Shown: piece by piece, positions 62,701 through 64,000 of the stretch
Layout of the letters: the number at the start of each line of letters is the position of its first letter
Numbering within the stretch: the first letter of the stretch is position 1
Assembly (NCBI GenBank): GCA_013398295.1
Contig: VZSF01000639.1
Span: 124,001 to 188,000, forward strand
Direction of reading: 5' to 3'
DNA length: 64,000 nt
DNA from: Chionis minor
Lineage: Eukaryota > Chordata > Aves > Charadriiformes > Chionididae
The notes under the pieces: model-generated
The model's database searches: none
The model's input: only the letters and a program-made list of their open reading frames with translations
Told to the model about the DNA's origin: nothing
Translations under genes and position numbers: made by a program

Positions 62701-64000
62701 ATAGCTCCATTGAATTCTCCAGCCAAGGATTAGAGCTGATTGAAGAACAGGAAGTGGCAATGAAAAAAATCAACTAGCTGAAAATACCTACTTTGATTTA
62801 GTTCCATTTATTCCCAAAGTTTTTATTTTATTTTGGTTTTGATATTGATATTTTCTCTTTTGCTCTGTGGCAGACCACTTTTTTTTCTTCTTTAGGTTTA
62901 CTTTTCTATTTTTGCTGGTATCAAAGACAATATGAAGGAACATAGGATATCTGTGAACAAAAACATGAGAACAACTCAACTTGGAATTTTCCATTCAATG
63001 AAAGTGGCAGATTTCTTTTGGTTTGTTTTTTTTCAGTGTGAATGGATTTCTTCCTGTAAACTTGCAAGCAAATCTATTGAGAATGTTGTCAAAGTATCTT
63101 AAACAAGTACCTTTACAATTTTCACTTCTTTATGCTAATTCTTCTGGCCCTTCAGACAGTGATACACCTCTTGGTTCACACTTCAGTCCTGTGCTGTATT
63201 ATCAGGATAAGTGTGGAATAGGAAACTTGACACATGGCCACTCTTAGGCCTAGGATTACTCTTTTTTCCTTAGAAGAGTGCAAAATCCTAACTTAACAAG
63301 ATTTTACTTGAAGCAAGATATTTCCAGCCTGCTTTTCCCCTTTCCCCTTCACTTCTTAATGTAATTGTTTCTGGTTTTCTGCCTTCTCACTGTGAGAAAT
63401 GTCATGTTTTTCAGTAATCAGCATGCTCATTTGCAGAAGTTCATTAAGGGCGACATAGAGTTTCTGACATACTAGTGGCAGAAAAGTAAAATGAATTTCA
63501 TGGCTCGTTTGGTAAAATGGTCTTTTTTGAACTGGTGGCTTTAATGTGACTATTATCTGCTTAAGAAAATTGTTACCCAAAGAGACAGAGTGTTTTGTGT
63601 GAAAGTAGTAATTAATGAATATGGAGTGAGAAAGATGGTTCAATTTAATAATGTTGTGTGAGGTGATTTAAAGCAAGTGGAAGTTTTCTTGTGTTGCTAG
63701 AACCACACCACACTTGGTTGATTTGTATTTTGTGTACCTGAACAACATTCAGGTGCACGGTCCATCTTAAGTACCACTGTCATACTTTAAATAGTTGGAA
63801 ATGACAGGCCTTTCCTGTATGTGTGACTTCTGCTTTGTCTGTGGACTGCATTTCACATGTGCAGCTGCAGTGAGAGATCCGGGTACATACTGTGATGCAT
63901 TATTGAAGGGTGCTCGCTATCAGTAATTTCTAGGATGTTCATCTCAGTCAATCAGCAAATCTAGTTGGCTGTAGCCAGCTTTTTCTTTCAAACCAGAAAC
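59726..64000. other. Non-coding single-copy stretch to the window end
   Basis: No gene is recognisable. Weak old-repeat scraps lie at 60255-60290 (CCAGATTTTCAGAGGGGCCC) and 61230-61310 (AATGGTTCTTTCTGGCCTCA). An A-rich run is at 62143-62166 and T-rich runs are near 61377 and 62878. Open frames are short and unlike known proteins. Confidence 0.5.

Noticed and set aside
1..64000. Possible T-over-A and G-over-C strand skew, which would hint at plus-strand transcription
   Set aside because: Hand counts of several 60-base lines gave mixed results, so no skew is claimed.

Overview
The window reads as vertebrate nuclear DNA from a bird, or less likely another sauropsid. It is AT-rich, has no operon-like gene packing and no long clean reading frames. 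Its recognisable mobile DNA is almost all CR1 LINE retrotransposon, the dominant family of bird genomes, in several decayed, 5'-truncated copies. Older, very diverged amniote repeat remnants lie between them. I found no protein-coding gene, rRNA or tRNA that I can support. The window is best read as intergenic or large-intron sequence. Two short exon-like stretches (27346-27388 and 34748-34778) are listed only as weak candidates.

Layout. Positions 1-36.7 kb are mostly single-copy, AT-rich sequence. They hold a tiny CR1 3' end (155-182), a purine/G-rich tract (1447-1500), A/C-rich simple tracts, an ancient repeat (5168-5345), a (CCCT)n microsatellite (12584-12620), and a GC-rich block followed by two ancient repeat tails (18130-19552). 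From 36.7 to 55.4 kb lie four CR1 insertions. Two are on the minus strand (36769-37025 and 40431-42740) and two on the plus strand (44265-45892 and 52950-55357). All keep only the 3' part of the pol-like ORF2 and all are broken. From 55.4 kb to the end the sequence is again single-copy, with one GC-rich, motif-dense block near 58.96-59.24 kb and more ancient repeat remnants around 59.5-60.3 kb.

The clearest anomaly is inside the last CR1. A 643-bp segment is repeated in direct tandem around the only N in the window (54267), with a single difference that I could find between the copies. This looks like two overlapping contig ends, possibly two alleles, joined without merging, rather than real biology. 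In the same CR1 the catalytic FADD box of the reverse transcriptase reads FANN.

No genes here act together in a pathway, and I saw no novel defence, metabolic or mobile system. The regulatory candidates rest on motif content alone and need cross-species alignment.
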